Shown here piece by piece: positions 25,407-31,748 of a stretch of DNA of 31,748 nucleotides (positions are counted from its first letter, which is position 1; each line of letters opens with the position of its first letter). The notes below the pieces were generated by a model. The model was not told where the DNA came from. It saw only the letters and a list, made by a program, of their open reading frames with translations, and made no database searches. Source of the DNA: Letharia columbiana (taxonomy: Eukaryota > Ascomycota > Lecanoromycetes > Lecanorales > Parmeliaceae); the NCBI RefSeq assembly GCF_014066305.1, contig NW_023501180.1:1-31748 (forward strand), in the 5' to 3' direction. Both the position numbers and the translations under genes were made by a program.

Positions 25407-25700
25407 GTGAGCCTGCTACAATGGCAGCAAACGTACGACCTCTTCACTGAGCATGTCGACCCACACACCACAGTGAGCCTGCTACAATGGCAGCAAACGT
25501 TCGACCTCTTCACTGAGCATGTCGACAACACACTCATAGTGAGCCTGCTACAATGGCGACGGGAACAGACCCGGCAAAACGACCACGATTTGACCTCTTC
25601 ACTGAGCATGTCGGTAACACACATAGTGAGCCTGCTACCAAATGGCATTCACCACATTCAATTCTTTCCCTACCTCCCTACCAAACCTACGAATCGACAA
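25407..25700 (+). repeat. In-frame 66-bp tandem repeats inside the LTR element
   Basis: GTGAGCCTGCTAC begins at 25407, 25473, 25539 and 25626, spacings of 66, 66 and 87 bp. All are multiples of three, and the frame VSLLQWQQT...DLFTEHVD stays open through the first units; in the third unit a 21-bp insertion follows ACAATGGC. The repeat could be coding or structural. The minus strand is open too, so coding is not proved. Confidence 0.8.
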
Positions 25701-26126
25701 GCGCGGCTGAGTTGAGACAAAGGATGGAACGGAGGAAGAACTTTTGATGGCAAGAGCATGGGAGACACAGGGCAAATCTACAGTGAAGCTCCCAGGCCAG
25801 GCTGCCAAAAGGTGTTGGAGATAAATGCATGCGTTGGATTTACTTCAATTCTACCGAAGGACTATGGCAAGGAGAAGAACTCGGAGAATCTTGCTGGCAC
25901 GCAGGCAAGATATGGCCAATATCTCCAGGATCTCTGCAGGACAATGTGGGTATGGCAGGCATGGATGGCACAGTCAAGACCAGCATCCGATCCGATGTTT
26001 TCGACTACTACCACTACACCTCGGCAAATCGTCTCCGGTCGAGGCCTACACGGACTATGGATGTTTGGAGAGGCAAGCAATGGGCGTGCATCTCCGGTCT
26101 ACCAGCCATAGGGGCCATGGCTATTT

Positions 26127-26140
26127 GAGAGGGGGGGTAG
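26127..26140 (+). other. Polypurine tract before the 3' LTR
   Basis: GAGAGGGGGGGTAG directly precedes TGTTAC, the position where LTR retroelements prime plus-strand DNA synthesis. This fixes the element's orientation as plus strand. Confidence 0.65.
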
Positions 26141-26306
26141 TGTTACAAGCGTACCCTTAACACACCACTCAGCCCTATGGCCTAGTGCCTTGGCAGGAGA
26201 CATCCCCTACTATATCATGCCTCCTTCCCACCTACATAGTTCGGTAGCCTTATTATCCTAGTTCTACCTCACCTATACTAATATCGCATCTATACTAATT
26301 CTAATA
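26141..26306 (+). repeat. 3' LTR, RIPped only in its last 35 bp
   Basis: Begins TGTTACAAGCG and shares 46 identical bases with the 5' copy (26228-26273). From 26274 to its end ten of the next 33 positions differ, every one C to T or G to A relative to the 5' copy. The end TAATA corresponds to the TGACA of the 5' copy. Confidence 0.65.
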
Positions 26307-27165
26307 TTTATCTTCTTATTAATAGTAATAATTAGAATAATAATTAGAACTATAAGCGTCTCTATTCTTCTTCTTAAAATTATAATATAAAAGAATATTC
26401 TAAATTTTAAATCTTTAAATATTATAAAAATAAAATTCTATAATTATCTCTATTTATATATTTATTTTAACGCGTTAAATAAGCTTAATAGACTTTATAT
26501 TTATTCTTCTCTCGAATTCTCTATTACTCTTCTATTCTACTCTATTATAATTCTTCTAAGTATCTTAAATCTATCTTTATCTAATTAAACTTATTAATTA
26601 TTTATAAATAAATTTACTTCTCGAGCTATCTTAAATCTTTTTATCGAGATTAAATCTATTATTATTAATTCTCTCTAATTATAAGCTTATTAATTATCTC
26701 TTTATATATTATAAAATATTAGCGATATATCTTAATAAATTTATAAATATTAAACTTATCGAAGTACTTTTTATAAGTTTATTATCTTCGCTAATATAAT
26801 TATTATAATTATTAATTAAATTTTTATATAAAATATTATTAACTCTTTTAGTCTAATTCGATATATTAAGATCTTCTTTAAAATTAAATTTAATCTATTT
26901 AAGCTTATTTTCTTAATATTTTATATAAAGAATTATTATTAGAATATAGAATATCGCTAGTAAATAATATTTTTAAGTATTATAATATCTTTTAGCTATT
27001 AAGAAGTATCGCTTATATATAATAGTCTTCGCGAGAGAATAAAGAATATTACGAGCTATTCGAGTAACTATAATATATTTAAACTTTAATTTCTTTTATT
27101 ATTTTAGAATTAAAAGATTCGCTAGATTATTAAAAGAAGCTTTATAAAGATTAGAGATAAGATTA

Positions 27166-27230
27166 TAATTAGAATAATAATTAGAAGACTTATTATTTTA
27201 TCTATATTACTAAAGCTAATTATACTTATT
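27166..27230. repeat. Diverged copy of the segment at 28091-28160
   Basis: Both segments start ATAATTAGAATAATAA and end AGCTAATTATACTTATT at similar spacing (65 and 70 bp). In DNA this AT-rich chance similarity is possible for short words, but the two shared ends in the same order favour common origin. Confidence 0.4.
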
Positions 27231-30200
27231 CTTATTATTTAAATTCTTAATCTTAAATTTTATCGCTTAATCGAGTATATTCTTATTTAATCGACTTATT
27301 CGCTTAACTCTTTATAATTAACTACTTATATTAATATTTTAATAATTTTAAAATATTCTTTTAAGTATTTTTTAATAGATCTTCGCTTATAACTTCTTTT
27401 TAGTATTAATCTTTTAATTTAATTTCTTTAATTTTATATTATTATAATTTAAATATAAAAGCGTAGCTTATTTATATAGATAGCTTAAATTTAATTAAAT
27501 TTAATTATAATAAATAATTAATTTCTCGCGAGCCGTTTTAAAAGCTTTAAGAAGTTTTTTTTTAAGAAACTCTCTTTCTTCTTAATTTTTTAAGCTCTTT
27601 ATCTATATAATTAAATAGATAATTATAAATATTAAAAACGTAATAAATTATAACCTCTTTTTCTCTATTTATTAATTTTATAAATTTATAAAAAGATCTA
27701 ATAAGCTAAATTAAATATTAAATTTATTAAAAATTAATCGAAAATTATTTAGACGCCTAAACTATAGTTTCTATTTATAATTATTCTTTATTATTTAATC
27801 TTAAATAGATAATTAATCTATTTTTTAAAAAGTATATAATATTAATATAAAGAAGTAGAGCGCGGATTAATATCTAATAAGTTAAATTTTAGCGAATTTT
27901 AATATTTTAAAAAAGCTTAAGAGGGCGTCTTTAATAATATTATTTCTTTTTAAAAAATTAATATTTATCTAATATTAAAATATTTTTATTTTAAAGTTAT
28001 TTAATTTATAATATAAAAAAGATCTTTTTATATTAATTATTAATATTAATATATATAATAATTTTTCGAATTTTAATATAATTAATAATATAATAATTAG
28101 AATAATAATAAGAAATATTATATCTTTATTAGAGTTATTGATAAGCTAATTATACTTATTTAAACTTAATTCTTATCTTCTTTATTACTTTAACTTCTCT
28201 AAAATTTCTTATTTATTAAAATAATTCTAATATTATCTAAAAGTTCTTTTAAGATTAATTAAATAATATATATTATATAAAGAATATATTATAAATAATT
28301 TAAGAATTTAAATTCTCTAATATTAAGCGAGTTATTTATTACGAAAATAGAAAGATAAATAATTAAATTATTAAAGAGTATATTATTATTACTAGCGTTA
28401 TTAATTATAAGTTTAAATATATAAATTTAAATCTTATATTTTATAAGAATTAAATTAATAATACTTATAAGTTTCTAGTTAGTATATTTATCTTCGATAT
28501 ATTTAAAGTCTATAAAAATCTTATATTATTATTAATTAATATTAATAAAAAAGATTAGAATTATTATAAATAATTAATAATTATAAAGTAACTAATAATC
28601 TAAAGCTAGAGAGACTTTAATATTATCGATTAATAAATTTTTTAATAATTTTATCTCTAGCTTTATAGCTTTTTTTATTAACTAATTCTTTATAATAAAT
28701 ATTAATTTTAATTATATATTAAAGTCGAGATAATATAAAAATTATAATATCTTAGAATTATTAGTAATTATAAATAGAATATCGATATTTATAATCTAGT
28801 AATAAAATTATTTCGAGAAATCTTCGCGTATAAGCTTTCGATCTTCTAATATTATAAGAGAATTTTAATATTATCTTTTCTAGAGTAAATAGTAAACTAG
28901 ATATTCTATTTATCGTTTTATTTATTAATAATTCACATTATCTAATTTAGAAATATACTTAATTTTTATAATTATCGATTAAATTTATTTATTATAAATT
29001 ACTTAAACTAGATTTCTTAATATATCTCTTAAACTTAATATATATTATTATATCGCTTATTTCGTAATCTATAAATAAGTAAATTAGAATCTTATTATAG
29101 TAATAATAAATAATATATAGCTTCTCGAAATCGATAAGCGTATATTTATTAAATTATATTTACTTCTAGAATTTTCTAATTTCTAAACTTTAATAAATAG
29201 ATTAATAATCGCTATTAGATTTAAACTAATTCTATATAGCTTATACTATCTTTATTTACTATTATATTTATTATTTCTTATTATTAATATTAAAAAGAAA
29301 ATAAGATTTATTACTATCTTTATATCGAAATATATTTATTAATATTTTATATTAAATATCGTTAATTAAGAAAGCTAGACTTACGCTAAATAAAGATCTA
29401 GTTAATATTTTAAAATTAAGATATTTAAAGAGAAATTAAAAGAGATATATAAATAAATAAAATATTAGAAATAAAATAGAATTAATATTTAATATATAAA
29501 TTCTATCTTTTTACTATAATAGAAACTTATATTACTTTAATAATATATTATTATATTATTTTTAATATTTTAAATTAGAGATTAACTCTTTCTAATTAGC
29601 GTTATAATTAATAGTTATATATTTAAGAGTATATAATAATACTAATATAGAATTAATATTTAATTTAATTAATTTAAAACTCTAATTAGTCTAGCTATTA
29701 ACGCTTTTCTATTAAATATAATATATACTTAATTTCTTTTAATATTAATACTTATTTATTATTATATTATTTTAATTATTAGAATTAGAGATTATATTTA
29801 TTTAATTAATATTCTAATTATTAGTTATACTAATAAAGACATATATTAATATTTTAAAATTATTAAATAAATTTTATTAGACGTTAATATAGAATTAAAA
29901 TTTAATTTAAATACTTTAATAATTTAATTAGCTAGACTAGTTATTATCTAAATTTTTTATATATAAAAATTAAATCTTCTATCGCGCTAAAAATATTTTT
30001 AAATATTAAGATCTTTCTTATTAATACGACTTTCTCTTATTTAAGTAATATTATAATATCTTTTACTCGAGCGTTAAAATATTAAAATATCGCGTTCTTC
30101 GCTTTTAATTAAGCAATATCATCTTTAAGCCAATATTTTTAATCTTATAAAAATAATAATTAATTTATTATAAGCGAAAGCGAAAAAGAAATAATATCTT

Positions 30201-30434
30201 TTTTATTTTTATAGTAGAAGAAGAGAAGAAAGTAAGTAGATTAATTATAAGCTATACGCGGCTCGATATCTAAAAATAACGAATTAATAAAGTTATAATA
30301 TTAAAATAAAGAGCTTTTTTTATAATTAATAAATATAAAATTAAATAGAAATTAGTTAGATTAATAAGATTATCTTTAATAGATATATCGCGTATATAAA
30401 GAATATCGAAATATATGAAATATATATAAAATAT

Positions 30435-30445
30435 AAGAGGGGGCG
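30435..30445 (+). other. Possible relic polypurine tract
   Basis: AAGAGGGGGCG stands out in DNA with almost no G runs and is followed by TATATATATAG, as a RIPped LTR start would be. It resembles the tract at 26127-26140. A similar shorter run (GAGGGCG) lies at 27921-27927. Tentative. Confidence 0.25.
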
Positions 30446-31748
30446 TATATATATAGTTATAGATATCTAAAGTATATTTAAAATATAGAAAAAAGCGCTT
30501 ATATATAGCTCTACGATATATATTAATAAAAAAAAATTAACTTCTTTTTTTAATTAGTTTTTTAATTAATATTTAAACTTAATTTATCTTTAAATAGTAT
30601 TTTATTCTAATAAGATTTTAATTATATAATATTAATTAACTCGATAATAAATATTTAATATTATTCTTTTCTAATCTACCCTCTTCTTTCTTAAAAATTC
30701 TTTTTATTATTATAGTATTTATATTATAATACGCTTATTTATTATAATACTATCTATATCTAAAAAAAATAAAATTATTTTCTCTATATTCTATAATTAA
30801 ATTAAATTAATAATATTATTTTTATAAAGTAAATATATATCTAATAGCGCTATATCTCTTAATATAATAATTAATTATAATATTAATTATAGTTCGTTAA
30901 TATATAATATTATTATTTATTAAAGCTATTAACTCGATAATCGCGAAAACTTAAGAAATTCTTAATAATTTATTAATTATTAATTTAGACTTATTTAAAT
31001 TATTAAAGCGAAATAAAGATAAGACTTCGCGAAGATAAAAATTAGAAAATTATACGCGAAGTTTAAAAAGTATAATTATAAATAAGAAAAGTGCGTAATT
31101 ATATTAATTATATATATTTAAACTAGATAGTAAATTAATTATATACGCTAATTATATTATTACTAATTAGATTTTAAAGTCTATATATTAAAGAAAATCC
31201 GCGAATTATAAAGATTAACGAATTTAATTATTTCTCGAATCGTATTTACTTAAGTAATAAAGGAGATCTTAATTTATATAGCTTTAAATTTAATTAATTT
31301 ACTTCGAATTTAATTCTCTATATTAGGCGTATTTTAAGAAGCTATAAAGATAAAATTAGCGAGTAATTTTAATAATATAACTTACTCTCTAGTAATTATA
31401 AATAAAGAAAATTATTAACTAATATCTAGCGGCTTAATTATATATATTTTATATAAAAAGAATTACTTTATAATTAAAAGATATATAGCTTTTTAAATAA
31501 TTATAATAAGATATAAGCTTATAAATAATAATATAATATTATTAAAGTCTAGACGTAATTTTTATAAAAAGAAAATATATAATAAATAAAAGAAAAACTA
31601 TTCTAAGTTAAGAATAAGATATTCTAATTATTATTCTATTTATTACGCTTAATTAATAATATTTAACTATTATACTTAATCTAATAACTTTATATATTTT
31701 ATATTTATAAAATAAAACTTTTAAATTAATTTAAATATAGATATATAC

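Larger units (their letters stand above)
24958..26306 (+). mobile_element. Miniature, non-autonomous LTR retroelement, largely un-RIPped
   Basis: Two LTR-like direct repeats (about 24958-25125 and 26141-26306) flank about 1,015 bp. The 3' copy starts TGTTAC right after a polypurine tract; the 5' copy ends TGACA, giving the usual TG...CA ends. The interior has normal base composition, in contrast to both flanks. It holds in-frame 66-bp repeats (25407 onwards) and an open frame at 25758-26111 (117 codons) with no recognised motif; I see no protease, reverse transcriptase, RNase H or integrase motif. The length is far too short for an autonomous element, so it is a TRIM-like or internally deleted element. 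I found no clear target-site duplication. Confidence 0.65.
26307..31748. mobile_element. RIP-saturated AT-rich block, right part (probable old retroelement DNA)
   Basis: Reading 26,288-28,138 by eye I find no CpA and no TpG at all, while CpG and CpT remain. Later parts have only scattered examples (near 28140, 28934, 29834, 30106-30135, 30413, 31090). No gene survives. Purine runs such as AAGAGGGGGCG at 30435-30445, which RIP spares, suggest relic LTR-element boundaries. Diverged internal repeats (27166-27230 with 28091-28160) show that several copies of something are nested here. No family can be named from this sequence by eye. Confidence 0.8.

Noticed and set aside
25238..25648. Minus-strand 136-codon frame across the 66-bp repeats
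   Set aside because: It is the mirror of the repeat array. Element orientation from the polypurine tract and LTR ends favours the plus strand.

Overview
The window is nuclear DNA of a filamentous ascomycete (Pezizomycotina). The signs are short introns, mostly 48-79 nt, with GTRNGT-like donors and CTRAC-like branch points. Fungal-type SEC63, PSD1, DML1 and Argonaute genes are present, and the right part carries a repeat-induced point mutation (RIP) signature, with C-to-T and G-to-A changes mainly at CpA/TpG. A dothideomycete or a relative would fit, but the genus cannot be read from the sequence.

Layout. Positions 1-19,244 are an ordinary gene-rich segment with six protein genes. A DENN-type LCHN/DENND11-like gene (minus, 3' end cut by the window edge) and DML1/Misato (plus) diverge from a 198-bp shared promoter. 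After a 1.9-kb gene-free stretch comes a secreted Thr/Ser/Pro-rich GPI-anchored wall protein built from repeated exons. SEC63 (plus) and an Argonaute gene (minus) then converge, and PSD1 (minus) follows. I rebuilt every gene from spliced exons; the joined exon lengths are divisible by three, except where single-base homopolymer indels break the frame in the DENN gene and DML1.

At about 19.5 kb the sequence changes to imperfect repeats with a 200-bp period that carry light RIP. From about 20.3 kb to the end it is an AT-rich block in which CpA and TpG have almost vanished. Inside it, at about 24.96-26.31 kb, lies a small un-RIPped island. It looks like a miniature LTR retroelement: two LTR-like direct repeats, about 1 kb of internal sequence with in-frame 66-bp repeats, a polypurine tract, and a 3' LTR whose last 35 bp are RIPped.

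Functions. SEC63 (ER protein translocation), PSD1 (mitochondrial phosphatidylethanolamine synthesis), DML1 (mitochondrial inheritance) and the DENN protein (membrane traffic) are housekeeping genes with no operon-like link. Argonaute (RNA silencing) and the RIPped block are two separate genome-defence signals that happen to lie in one window. I found no tRNA, rRNA or CRISPR. The most unusual parts are the LTR island with its sharp RIP edge, the exon-repeat architecture of the wall protein, and the clustered homopolymer indels in the DENN gene.
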